This document shows, one piece after another, positions 37,280-49,643 of a stretch of 64,000 nucleotides of DNA. The position numbers and the translations under genes were made by a program. The notes beneath the pieces were generated by a model. That model did not search any database, had not been told where the DNA came from, and was given only the letters and a program-made list of their open reading frames with translations. The stretch is from Epiperipatus broadwayi (taxonomy: Eukaryota > Onychophora > Udeonychophora > Euonychophora > Peripatidae): positions 2,660,714 to 2,724,713 of the forward strand of contig JAQFVV010012506.1 of assembly GCA_028023455.1 (NCBI GenBank). The letters run 5' to 3'. The stretch's first letter is position 1, and each line of letters starts with the position of its first letter.

Positions 37280-38230
37280 CGATGAGTTTGGTGGCAGAAT
37301 ATCTGGGGCACTACCATGTATTGACGATTTTCTGTTGTGGTTAAGTCTTCAGAACATTTTTAGGCAGCTCTAAAAGAACTTTTAGATAAATTCAAAACCT
37401 CAAGATATATCTAAGAATATGCCCATTCAAGGCTAAAGAGGTTGAAATTTTTGAAAAGATGCAAAAGGTATTCATTCAATAAGCCAAAAAGTTAAAGCAA
37501 TCATGGAAAAAAGGATTCCTATGAACAAAAGAGATCTCCAATTATTTTTAGGTCTTGTTAATTATTATGAAAGTTTCTCAACAATAAAACAGAGACTGCC
37601 GAACAACTATTAGATAGAAAAGCAGCCTGAAAGTAGGAAGTCTGGCATTGTTTTTTTTTTAAAAGTACGAGCTTTTTTTAAAAATAAAAAAGTCTGATAT
37701 AAAATTTAAGGGTGCTGCCATATTTTGATCCAAGAACAGAGACAGATATAAGTTGCAATGCTTTATATGCAGAGGTTGGTGCATTACTGTCTCATAAAAA
37801 TAATGGTGGGATATAATCTCCCATTCAATTTACTTTAAAATGCTTATCTAAAGCTGAGAAAAATTGTGGCACAGATAGAGAGAAAAGCACCAGCTCTGAT
37901 CCCTGGAATAAAAAATTTAATGACTGTCCATGTGATAAATCATTTGTTTTATGAATCAATCATAAATGACTTGTAAATTATTATCCCAGAGAAAAACATT
38001 CGCCAGCATACCTCCCAATGCATGCTGGGTTGATGAAATTTCTGATCAAGATGCAACTATTAGCTTAAATATACTAAGGGAAAAATAATATGTCATGTAG
38101 ATGCAATAACAAAAGAGTTAAAATCAAATAGTCTAGTAATATAATAGATCTATAGACAAACAAACTGATTAACAGTAAACCAATGGTTCAATGGTCTATT
38201 GATATCCTTAAAATCCAGAAATTAATTAGA
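37280..38230 (+). pseudogene. Ty3/gypsy-type pol relic (reverse transcriptase to RNase H)
   Basis: Broken frames on the + strand read CIDDFLLW (degenerate YxDD box, about 37320), then KVKAIMEKRIPMNKRDLQLF followed by LGLVNYY (about 37485-37570; the thumb/connection block), and then an RNase H-like run with ALYAEVGALLSHKNNGG and AEKN (about 37755-37870). The order matches LTR-retrotransposon pol. Stops and frameshifts are frequent. I could not identify LTRs, protease or integrase, so this is a fragment of an old insertion. Confidence 0.65.
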
Positions 38231-38566
38231 TTCATTTAGGTTGCCCAAATAAAAAACCAAAAAATCTGCATCTAGTCTACAATATGAGTGTTGTATAAAG
38301 TTTGTATTTATTATCAGCTCCTAATGAAGTATCACAAATACTTATAACTAATATTAAAATTGATGAGTTAATTATATTTATTAATACTTATAGAGTAAGA
38401 GTGGCTATGTAAATCTAAAATTATCCTCTATTATTACAAATCTAATTGTTAACATTTTGGTCCACCTCTAGCTCACATGCATATACTTATACAATTTTAT
38501 AAACAATGAAAACTTTTGTCAAAATTAAAATTATATTTATAAAAAATTTACAGAATTGATAATAAT

Positions 38567-39097
38567 CATCATCAACCATTATCAATACACTGCAGGATGA
38601 AGGTCTCTCAAAGTTCAATCCATCTTCTCTGATCTCTAGCCCCTTTTCTCCACTTCACCCCTGCACACTTTCTTATTTCATCCATCCATATCATATGTAG
38701 TCTTTTTTTGGGTCTTTTAAAATCTCTTGGAATCCAGTTTAAGATTTCAATTGTCCATCTATTATCATCTCTTCTAGAAATATGTCGAGCCTAACGTCAC
38801 TTCAGTCTTTTAATTCTTTTAACGATGTCAGTAACACCTGTTTATTTTCTTACACATGTATCATGTTTTCAATCTCATTTTGTTACTCCTAACATGCATC
38901 TCTCCATACTTCTTTTAGTGATCTGAAATCTCTGTATTGCTTTTCTATTAAGTGTCCCATATCCATAAGTAAAAAATGGTAAAATACATTTATTAAAAAC
39001 CTGCCTTTTTAAGCACATAGGCATATTTCCTTTTAATATTAAGTTATTTCTACCAAAAGCACTCCAAACAAGTTTAATTAAATTTGGTTGTAATTAA
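38567..39097 (-). mobile_element. 5'-truncated RTE copy (531 bp)
   Basis: A perfect 17-bp duplication, ACAGAATTGATAATAAT, flanks it (38550-38566 and 39098-39114). The minus strand encodes the RTE C-terminal segment (RSMERCMLGVTK, IEILNWIPRDFKRPKKR, RRWIELRETFILQ) with a few breaks, and ends in the GATGATG tail. It is closely related to 11634-12041 and to the copy at 27478. Confidence 0.85.
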
Positions 39098-39114
39098 ACA
39101 GAATTGATAATAAT

Positions 39115-39880
39115 ATTAATATATTAAATAATACCAATGTTGCAGTATAACTCCAAAATTATTTTGATACTAAGAAATCAAGATCTGCCATAAAGATGTT
39201 ATCACTATAATGTAATTATATTAAATATGTGGTTCACTAATAAAATATCAAGACTTAGCTTCATAAGGGTCTCTTTGTGCTAACCATCCTCTATTTCTAA
39301 TGATAATGGATAGCTAAAACATGTAAACAGATGTTTTATGTGAAATGACTGACTTACTTTAGTGTCACAATATTATTCACGAGTTTGTTCTAATTCACAT
39401 AAATGTTTTAGATGGTCACAATTCCTATATCATACAAAGATCTTTATTTACAATAAGCCATGCCACTTAAAAATATTCTCCTGCATCTTCAGTTATAAAC
39501 CACTTAAATAAATAGTCATCATTCTTGATAATCTCTTATGGATAAATACTATTACTATGTATATTTGATTTTTTTTTTAAAACTATTTCTTCATTCTCTT
39601 TAATCCGTTAATAAACAAATTCTATGTTTAATTATGATTATACAAAAAATATTACTTATGTTCCTTTTATTAATAATGTATTCTAATTATGGTCTTGGCA
39701 AAAATAACTTTTAAAAACCAAAGACATCATTACAGATCATGAGAAAAAGTGTTTCAGAATTTGAATTAGTAGATACATTTGACTAACTGAATTCCATCAA
39801 AGACAATACAAATCATTGTGATCAGAAAATGTGCAAAAAGAATTGTGCTACCAAAACAGGAATGACAAAACTATTTAAAA
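39115..39880. other. AT-rich intronic DNA
   Basis: No gene or repeat is recognised. Confidence 0.4.
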
Positions 39881-40525
39881 TATGTAAACAAGACATTTAT
39901 TTTCTTATATAGCGCGATGTTTTTGTTCTATAATCTATAATATTAATAAGCCAATAAGCTGATATACACATGCGCTTTGCAGATGCCACTATATAAATGA
40001 ATACTCCCACTTTTTCAAACCCAAGATAAAGTCTTTAAGAAAATATAGAATGAATCACCTATATTTTCGACCCAACCGTATATGTATGGGCAAATCTGAA
40101 GTGTTTGAAAAGAAGAGCGTGAAGTTATTAATTGATCACTTTAAATTACTTTTCTACATCGTAAATGAATGACGCCAATGAAATTTCTAGAATTTACGAT
40201 GCGTCATTCTTATAATTAAACATATGTAAACAAGACATTTATTTTCTTATATAGCGCGATGTTTTTGTTCTATAATCTATAATATTAATAAGCCAATAAG
40301 ATGATATACACATGCGCTTTGCAGATGTCACTATATAAATGAATACTCCCACTTTTTCAAACTCAAGATAAAGTCTTTAAGAAAATATAGAATGAATCAC
40401 CTATATATTCAACCCAACCGTATATGTATGGGCAATTTCTGAAGTGGGAGTATTCATTTATATAGTGACATCTGCAAAGCGCATGTGTATATCAGCTTAT
40501 TGGCTTATTAATATTATAGATTATT
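39881..40525. repeat. 342-bp direct duplication plus inverted third part
   Basis: TATGTAAACAAGACATTTAT begins units at 39881 and 40223. About 220 bp match closely, including TATATAGCGCGATGTTTTTG and GCGCTTTGCAGATG. From 40444 the same sequence returns inverted (GTGGGAGTATTCATTTATAT, CATCTGCAAAGCGCATGTG). This suggests a foldback element duplicated in tandem. The 88-residue frame at 40444 is a by-product. Confidence 0.8.
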
Positions 40526-43500
40526 TAAAATATGGAAAAATGAGATATTTTAAGAAGCACCAAATTAAAATGATCAATTATTTTATTTTTCAATGGCTAC
40601 TACATGGATACAAAAAGTCAGATAGAAAATATATGGATGTATTTGAAACATGGTACTACTATACAATGCTTCTTATTCTTTATACTTCTCTCTGTGCTAA
40701 TGCATTTTGAAAGTATAATTTAAGAGACTTTCATATGAGTAATGGCAAATTTTAGATCCAGAGAGGAAATTTAATACTATAAAAACGCTTGCAATTGGAG
40801 GAAATATCATTTTTGTGATAGCTTTTCAATATAATGTTTAGATCAGCTTGGGAATGTCATTGGCTATGAATTCTATGCGATATTACAAATAACACAATAA
40901 AATCATAAAGAAACAAAATACTGTTCAAGGGTTTCAGAATGAGGTGGTAATAATCTATCATACAATAAAAAGGTTTATTTCTGTAAGCGTTTTTCTGCTA
41001 TCATTTGAAAATTTCAGGGTTTGAAACTTACCTTGTGTATATATTAGCTAAATTTACATTTAAAGTCAACTATAATTAAAAATTGATTTTTGAACATCAT
41101 CTGATAAACATTTTTTATTCAATCTACTTATAGCTTGAAATTGTTTGATCCTAATATGTAGTGCCGACTCTCTGAATTGTTTATATTCACTCTTATATAT
41201 TGTAAACATTTTGACCACTATCTGAAAAATATAGTTGGTGAGCAGAAATTATTTCTGCTATTATATCTTGATCACTATAAGACTGAAACATTTGCTTTAC
41301 TATAAGTTCAAAATACTTTGTAATGGTTCCCAAATTCATTCTGCTCATCATTGTTTGGGATAGTGGTCAAGTGGCAGACTGGAATTCAAGATTTATAGAT
41401 AGTAACCCAACATTGTTTCTTTCAATGTTCAAACTTTTTATGAATTCCTGAGAAATAGACTATTTGTTTATTTTCCCTGCATGGTATGTTACAGCAGAAG
41501 AGTATCAGATACTGGAACTTAATATCCATGGATTCTGGCCTATATCAGTCACTTCTGGTGCCCAGGCTTATCAATCTTCAAGTAATACCATTCAATTATT
41601 TTTATTAGTTAAATGAATATTAAAGTTGATGTTTACAACTTAAGTAACAAAATCTACTTAATAAAGTTTGGAGAGGAGTGGGGTATTTGTTAAAAAAAAT
41701 TTTATACCCTATTTTTCACACTGGAATGGGGGGAGGGTATTGCCAAAACCTTTCAATACCATAGTGATAAATATATTTACATAAAATTCAAAAAATGAAA
41801 TATAAATGAGACTACCTTTTTATCATTTATATATTATTAATAATCATTATTTAGTATCCACAGATATGGATTATAAAATGATTGTTAGCAATAAAAGTAT
41901 TGAAGAAAATGCTAAAGATCTTATAATAAGATATATTTAAATATATCCCAACGATAATGACTTTCATGTTTATGTAAATGCAACTAAAATAGTTTATTAG
42001 CTTTCAAAGAATGTATATTGTTAACACAAATGAATTTATGTACATGAACCTATGATACAGATAGTGGATTATATTAATTACAAAGGAGAAGTAAATATAT
42101 AAAAATTCTTTACCACTTAGAAATGTAATTAACAGTTGATATTATTGAGATACAGTGTAAAAAAAATAATAAAGTAATATATATATAATAAAAATAAATA
42201 ACAAATACATAAACAAAACAATCATAAAGATGGCATTATTGTGCTATAAAAAAAAATTGATGATATTTACAGGAATGCTAGTATAAAGAACAAACTCCAT
42301 AGCCGAATCTGTATCAAGAGGTGTAAGAATTTGTTTTATAATTTTTGTTTTAACTTAGTATAAAAAATGGACTGAATGTTTCTGAAATGTTTTAATTAAA
42401 GCAAACGTGACTTCTCATGGAAAAAAAAGAGTGAAAATTAAAAAGGTTGTAATTCTAATATTATGTTTAGACTTATAAATATACTGTCTATTAATATTGT
42501 TAAAAATGGAGTTGTGAAATGAGTTAATTAAAATATTAATATGTCTGCAAAGAAAGTAATAAAAATGAAAGTATTTATGGAGTCTTTTTGCTCTAGTGTA
42601 TACAAGACAGATAGTACAAATACTTGCAAAGCTCATTCTGCTTTTTATTGAAACATATTTGAGTTGAAAAATGTCAAGGTTTGAATTTTTGCAGGATATA
42701 TTTATTGTAAAAAAGAACTTTAATTGAAATATGCTTCTAGATTTCTTAGCATCAGCAGTATCATAGGATTCTCAATATTTAAATTTTCTTGAAAAGAAAG
42801 AGTCTGAACTGATTGTTTACACTTAGAGACATATTTGATTATTTACTTGAAGAATTTATTTTGTATTGATGACGATGTGTATGCTATTGTAATCACAAGA
42901 ATAGAAACTTATTAATCTAGTCATTTCATTAATTGCTCTGTAAGGTATTGAAATGTGTATTCAAACTCTAATGCTTATGAATACTACTTTGCTATTCCAA
43001 ATTAATTAGTACATGGTGAATTAACTCTTTTGTGGGAAGTGGAAATTGAAAAATAAGTATATAGAATGTTATCCATGGAAAAAGAAACTTATAAGAAAAA
43101 TTATAGCTTAGATTGGGAAAACAGATTTTAGAGAATAAGTTAGTATTATTTTCTTTTGAATTTTAATGTGATTTTATATTATAAATGTTAATATATTAGA
43201 GAAATTCTAAATAAAAAAACTTAAAACTTATGGAAAAGAGAATGAAATGAAGAAGATAATTTACCCATGAGAATGCCTTATATTAGTAAATGATATTTGT
43301 ATAAAGAGTATTTTCTAGAGCAATTATCCAACATAAAAAAATAACTGAGAAAGAATTTTTTTCCCCAAGAAGGACAATAAAGTTACCTATGCAAGATATA
43401 TATATAAGTAATTGACTGAATCTAAAAAGACTAATGTAATTTCAATTTTTAGAAAAGAGAATCAATGTAAGTAATTATACAAATAATAATAATAATAATA

Positions 43501-45584
43501 CAAAACTTCAGGTGCATCTTTGTGGAATATAATTATGAGAGGAAAAATTTAAAGATATCATTTAAGATTATATAGATTTGTTTTTTAAGAAACAAGTTAA
43601 TATATATAAAGGAAAGTTCTGTTTAAACACAGGTATTGAATTAAACGTGCATTAACTAAATAAACTGCAATAGAGAATATTTCTTGTAATCTTAATTGAT
43701 GTCTAATTATTTAAATAGTAAGTTGTAATACAAAGTTGTAAATGGGATTATTACAAGAATGATTGATTACATTTTGTCATTTATAAGAGATTCTATTAAT
43801 TTTGATGAAAAAAGATGACAGAGATAAAGGTTTAAATTTTTGAGAAAATAATGACTTTTTTAAAGAAAAGAAATCATTTAAAATTTTTGAGAAATAAATG
43901 ACTTTTTTAAAGAAAAGAAATCATTTGAATAATCAATAATTTAGGTAGAGAAGAAGTCTAAAACTGCTAAGATCAATCAGTATGAATTATCAAAAGACTT
44001 TGTACCTAGATGTGTGCCATCTGTTGAGAATTAAGCTTGAGGACAATTTTATATTTCATATTTTCATGATTTATGCCATCTAGTAATGAAATAAAAAAAG
44101 TTCTGTGTAATTAAGTGATTAGCTTAAATTTAAAATATGCAGTAAATATTTTATCTAGTGAAAATTTTGAATGTCTAATGATTGAGGAAGGGGCAAGCTT
44201 TTTAAATTTACAATATAACTAAGAATCTAATATATTGAACTCTTGGACCAGTTGTAAGGCTTCCTATGAAATATCTTAATTGAAGTTAATGAAAATAAAT
44301 TATTTATCTTTATATTGTTGTTTGTGGAATTAACAGGTGAAGCTTAATTTTGAGAACATAAGACCCATGGTGAACTTATTACTTATTTAGCATATGGATT
44401 TTGTTAGGTAACTTAACTATTAACACATTATCATAAAAAAAACATGAGGTGATTCCAATCAGATGATAGATTATTTAATGGCTTTATTAAGTCCTTCAGA
44501 TCCACCTCAGTAGCCATAGATTTGGCAATCATTAACTATGTAGTTCATAGTTTTTATCTACATATATCAGTAGCTGTAAAAATTATATTTATGAAGCAGA
44601 TGAACATAGCGATCATGACATGTCATGAATCTTTTAATCAGACTCCAATTGTATTTAGGAGGATTAAATCTACCTTGGCTTTGTAAATGTATCTGGAGTA
44701 AAATGATTGGAATCTCATAATAATTTAATTTTTATGCCATAATTATTCTATTTTAATGATTGAACGTCCAAGAAGAGATTCAGTTTGAGAAGAGTCTTAA
44801 GTGGTGAGACTATATCATGAGTTATTAAAACGTCTGATATTTTATAACAATGTTTTATATATTTTCTGTAAGGCAACTTCTATTTAGTTATTGGAAGAAG
44901 AATATTGAAAGAATATGAAACCTATAAAAAAAATAGGCTTGAGTGTTTGTGTAATATTTGTCATAGTAATATCTAACAGACATCCAGATGTTTATCATGG
45001 GAATTTTTTCCCATACAAGGGCACAGTATTTACTTGTGGAATACATGAGTGCTACGAAAACAGTCTATAAACTACTTGCATTGCAACTCCAAATAATATT
45101 AGATAGCTTTCCAAGGAGATTATTCCTAGAAATTAATTTTGATCTAAATTATAGAATTATATTCCAGTCTATTATCTTCAGATTTATGAGACGTTTTCAT
45201 GTATTTAGATAACAAATTGAGCATACTGTCTTTACTGAATTATGAATAATACCAGTCTTTGAAAAAAAAAATTCCAATCTTTTTATATGTTAATTGAGAG
45301 ATTTTTTTATTTCGGAAAAGGACCTTTTTTTGAGAACATAAATCAACATATATAGCAAATTTCCCGAATTCTCTACCTGGAAAATCACTGAATATATTAA
45401 ATTAAAAAGGCGATAAAACTAAATATTTTAGTAGACAGCTGAGTAAAATTTTGCATCTAATATAATTATCATTTAGTAACACTTAAATTTTTCTATTGGA
45501 GTTCATTTTTGATCTTTAATTTTTTTTTTTTTTTGGATTTGATTATATTAATATAAAAGAATCAAACCTGAGTGGAATTTAGTT

Positions 45585-45618
<34 letters not shown>

Positions 45619-46278
45619 ATAGCACATGCATTAGATGCCTTAAATAGAGCAATGATACTATAAAATATTAATAGCCAAGCAAATTTTTATTGTAGTACAC
45701 CAAAACTCCTAGCAATCAACTATTAAGATGATTGCCATGAATCTTGTATTATTGCACTTACTCTGCTTAACTGGACTAACTGATGATTTCTGGTTTAGCA
45801 TGAAATACGTATATTGGTGATTATTTATCTTTTCAACATATATGTGTTCGGGTGTATGAGTGTTATGATATAGTGTGGAGAGTGGTGGGTTGTGTGAAAG
45901 TCTGTGCTCATATACCCTATATATTAACACATTAAGGTACATATGTTTTTTTATCTATAGTTTATATATAAAGTTTAATTCATTTTTATTTAAATATGGC
46001 GCACAAGATCTGTGGATTGCTGTTCTGGCTCTATGTAGCACTTTTAGTTCTTGAATAAACTTCAAAATAATGAACCATTTGACTATTATTGTTAGCGATT
46101 TATTCTTCAACATCTACTTTAATTTTAAGATTGTGTGATTTATCAAAAAAATTACTAGATTTAAAGATGGGGTAATAATATAATAAGGATTAGGAGATTG
46201 TAGAAGATTGATTTAAAAAGATAAAAATAAGTGTTTTTTAAAATAAAAAAATAGATTTAACAGAAAATATTCCTGCAT
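40526..46278. other. AT-rich intronic DNA, no supported gene
   Basis: This long stretch has no domain I can name with confidence. Simple repeats occur at 43485-43500 (AAT) and 45583-45619 (CT then TA). A + strand reading near 44655 (GGLNLPWLCKCIWSKM-like) faintly recalls the region after the LINE polymerase, but stops and the absence of nearby motifs leave it unproven. A weak A-box-like TGGTCAAGTGG lies near 41360. Confidence 0.4.
45583..45619. repeat. (CT)n(TA)n microsatellite
   Basis: CTCTCTCTCTCTCTATATATATATATATAT is read directly. Confidence 0.9.
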
Positions 46279-46689
46279 TCATGAGTTTTTTGTTGAAAAA
46301 AATATGAAGGTATTAAGAAAATCTAAACAAAGCATATTAACATCACCAATTAATATTATGGGATATGAGTGATTTATTAATTGAATAATTAATGCAAGCT
46401 TATTGTATAAATAGACTTTATTGAAAGTAAAAAAGGATGGTAAAACCATGTTTATTAGACATATTTTTATGCAAATAGAGGATTTTGCATATTTGAAAAT
46501 GAGATAAATAATTTCCAATGGTGAAAATTTGGTATAGTTTAACCTTCCAATATAAAAATGAAAATCAATTTTAGAATTTATAAAATATATAATTATAGTA
46601 AATATAATGAAGTGTGAAGCAAATTGGATAATCAAATTACAAATGCTGGGAGATGTTATTAAGATAATCTTTCGTAATTCAGAGAACAT
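46279..46689 (-). pseudogene. possible LINE endonuclease relic
   Basis: A 136-residue minus-strand frame contains LIIQLINHSYPIILIGDVN. This resembles the hydrophobic strand and GDFN motif of LINE apurinic-type endonucleases (Phe is replaced by Val). No SDH motif or glutamate motif is visible, and no reverse transcriptase is found next to it. An AT-rich frame can mimic hydrophobic strands, so confidence is low. Confidence 0.3.
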
Positions 46690-47312
46690 TCTTGATCGAG
46701 AGAAAGAGTGTTTAGACTATTTTGCTTTAATTTTTTTAAAAATTACAAATTTCATTATTATTATAAGTTATTTGTATTCCACTATTTCATGGATTGAAGT
46801 AGAATTATGAGAGGAATACTTTTATACTGATGGTATCTATGATTTTCAATCCACCAAATACTAGGGATTATTTTTAATTAGGTGAACCTTCATATTAAAT
46901 GAAAGCATTGAGATGCTACTATTTTAAAACTAGTGACTATTGATGACATAATAGTGTGTATACCATTAAAATAGCTTCAGACTCAATGCTTTTTATAAGT
47001 ATAATCTAAAACAGTGTTAGTCAACTGACCACATGACACTGACCAATACATTTTTAATGAAGTATTGAACAAAAAAAATGAAGAAAGGTTGGGTGTTTTT
47101 TATTAAAATATAATTACTGTAGTGTTTAACAAATTTAATGCATATAAATATTGAAAGAATGATTAAAAACACAGAATAATTGACAAAAGTATTCAAAAGT
47201 AAATTAACTAACAAAATATTAAACTAATAATAAACAAAATCTGAAGATAAAACAAGGAATAATATTTAAATAATTGAGCAGAGCTTAATTATGATTATAA
47301 AACTAAAAACTA

Positions 47313-48889
47313 ATGTGACTGTTGCTGACTTGTTTCAGTAATTAGCTTATCAAGTCTTGGAGATATATTTGTGATTGCTAAGTGCAAAGTTGAACTTATT
47401 AGTAAATGATTTTTTTTTTTTGATTTTATGAGTGTCATTGCAGAAAATGTTGATTCACATAAGTATGTTGTTGAAAATGGAAAGAACACTCTTAAGGCTT
47501 GTTTATGTAATTCCACATATTTAGTTTTAATTTTAATCTAAAGTTGAGTTATACTTGTTGAATTAAATAATTACTTTAATGTACCATCACAACGTAAGTC
47601 TATTAATTTTCCCTGTTCCAAATCAGTTAAATTATTTTCTTAATCAATAAATGGTTTAAAATTCACATATTGCCTTTCTGTGGGTCTTCTTCCTGTGGAT
47701 TATATTGATCAAACATACAACAAAATCCTGCTAAATGTCTGTAAACAGTATTTTTTAATTTGCCAATATTTATATCAACATCTATCAATTTAAAAATGAA
47801 TGAAATATGTCATAGCTTTTTTCTTCTACACATACCATAGTTTTAACTTTATATTGAATGCCTTAATTTTATACCGTAAATCAAAAGTAATACTATTTCC
47901 TTGCAGATTTAAATTTAGTTCATTTATTAATGAAAATATGTCCAATTGTTGTCAGGGAAAATATTTCTCTAGTCTAATTTTTTTGTTTCTAGAAATGTTT
48001 CAATTTTTTTCTTAATTCATAAAGTTTTGTGACTATTTTCTCTTTTGACAACCATCATACTTCTGCATGAATACTAAATTTTTATATCCAGATCCCATTT
48101 CATTACATAACTGAAAAATGGTCTTGAATTTAGTGCATTATCTTTAATATAATTTATTATGTTTATTTATTGAGTAAGAATATTATTCAAGTCAGGAGAT
48201 AATTTTTTAGAAGCTAAATACTTGTAATGTAAAACACAATGATTAAAAATCATTTTGTCATCCACTACTTTAATTTTTTTGAAATTCCTGAATGTTTCCA
48301 GTCATACTTGCTATTCCATCAGTATTATATAAACTAGCATAATTTTTCTAATTAATTTGAGTTTTTTTCAATATAATTATCAATTGCTTTAAATATATCT
48401 GAACTAGTTGTGTGATTAGGAAATTCAACACAACAAGAAAATTCTTTTATGTCATTGACTTTATATTAGACATAATGAATATAATAAAAGTGTGGCTTTA
48501 TTGGTATCATCTGTAATTTCGTTTATTTGAATTATGAACAATGATTTGCTTATTTTTTGAATTAATTGCTCTTCAACATCAGTCACTTAATCACCAAATC
48601 TGCATTGACCAGTAATTTTAGAAAGTGGCAACATGATTTAATTAACTTTTTGGAACTAGAGTACTACTTTTTGCATATAAGAATTCTTAAAGCAATTAAA
48701 TATGATACTTTTTACCAGAAACTTAATGATTAAAAATAATTTTTTAAAATATAATTTTTGTTTTTTCAATTCAACACTTTTATATTCAAAAACATCCATG
48801 GACTATTTTGTAGATTTGAATGTTTGGTCTGTAAATGACACATTAATTTTGCTGGCTTCATATATTCTTTAAATAAAATTTCTCTGGAA
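47313..48889 (-). pseudogene. hAT transposase (ZBED5/FAM200/SCAND3-like), main part
   Basis: Read on the minus strand, the second half of a BED zinc finger (EYMKPAKLMCHLQTKHS, about 48866-48815) is followed by a decayed middle part. That part includes FNHCVLHYKYLASKKLSP (about 48250-48200) and NYIKDNALNSR. The C-terminal dimerisation block (LRVFFPFSTTYLCESTFSAM then SPRLDKL, 47320-47500) ends the protein. These blocks are in the order of BED-type hAT transposases. Stops and frameshifts separate them, so the gene was dead or has since died. Its first exon-like part lies beyond the inserted LINE, at about 53146-53215. Confidence 0.8.
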
Positions 48890-48890
48890 G
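48876..48890. repeat. left target-site duplication of the L1/Tx1-like insertion
   Basis: AAATTTCTCTGGAAG is identical to 53146-53160. It is part of the BED-finger coding sequence of hAT 2. Confidence 0.9.
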
Positions 48891-49132
48891 TGAAAGCCGT
48901 GTTAGTAAGTCTACCAGGATATCTGTGAACTTTATTCTTTTTAATACCACAGTGTGTACATATTCTTGCTGCACAATCTTTAATGAGGTGTGTTCTTTGA
49001 AGGCAGAAGAAACATTGTGGATGTACTCCCCTGAAAGTCAAAACCATAGGAGAGCCTCTTGCAGTAATAATAGTGGGTATGTCAGTGGGTATAATGTTTT
49101 TCTTCAATGACTCAGGTCTAAAATTTAAAACA
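48891..49132 (-). pseudogene. ORF1 zinc-knuckle segment, inverted relative to the rest of the LINE
   Basis: On the minus strand the frame reads EFVLNFRPESLKKNIIP, then ITARGSPMVLTFRG, then a CCHC knuckle CFFCLQRTHLIKDC (C-x2-C-x4-H-x4-C) and a second partial knuckle CTHCGIKKNKVH. These are features of a nucleic-acid-binding ORF1 protein. The open frame then runs on into hAT sequence (EYMKPAKL...) because it crosses the insertion boundary at 48890, so the 113-residue frame is a chimera of two elements and not a protein. Confidence 0.8.
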
Positions 49133-49547
49133 AATTCCTATAACAATAAAAAAAACACTTTTATCAAAAGAACAGGAAAATGAAAAAAACACTATTAAAC
49201 TTAAAAACCCTCAAAAAACCGACACAACAAATACCCAAAATACAAATAAGAAAATTAAAAGAAAATCAATTCGTTCAGATAAATCAAGCTCTGATGATGA
49301 TAGCGCCCATCTGATACATTACTCACCTCCACCCTCTAACAAACAAATTTCAGATATATCAAGCACAAAGCCTCGCAAATCCATAGAAAAAAAGAGGAAA
49401 ACCATGGATCCTACAACCATTGATACCATTGATCCTTCTGACGAATCTCAGACAGATTACACTACTTCATCAGACACCGAAGACTTCATGGATGCGTTTC
49501 CTCAACCAACAACTATATCACCAATCCATCCACAAATTCAATCATAA
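49128..49547 (+). pseudogene. ORF1 C-terminal tail of the LINE
   Basis: From about 49128 the + strand is open to TAA at 49545 with a hydrophilic sequence: KRKSIRSDKSSSDDD, HYSPPPSNKQISDI, STKPRKSIEKKRKT, then an acidic/Thr-rich end. There are no hydrophobic domains. This matches the disordered end of an L1/Tx1-type ORF1 downstream of its zinc knuckles. The N-terminal part is missing except for the inverted segment. About 95 bp separate it from ORF2. Confidence 0.65.
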
Positions 49548-49643
49548 GACTCTGATTGCCAAACAACATCAGACCTCATTAACATGGAGATGTCCCACAT
49601 TGACTTGGTACACTTTGCTGAGGACGGTTTGGATTAATCTATC

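Noticed and set aside
48766-49107. 113-residue minus-strand frame as a zinc-knuckle protein
   Set aside because: It crosses the LINE/hAT boundary at 48890. The first part is LINE ORF1 and the last part is the hAT BED finger, so it is an accidental fusion.
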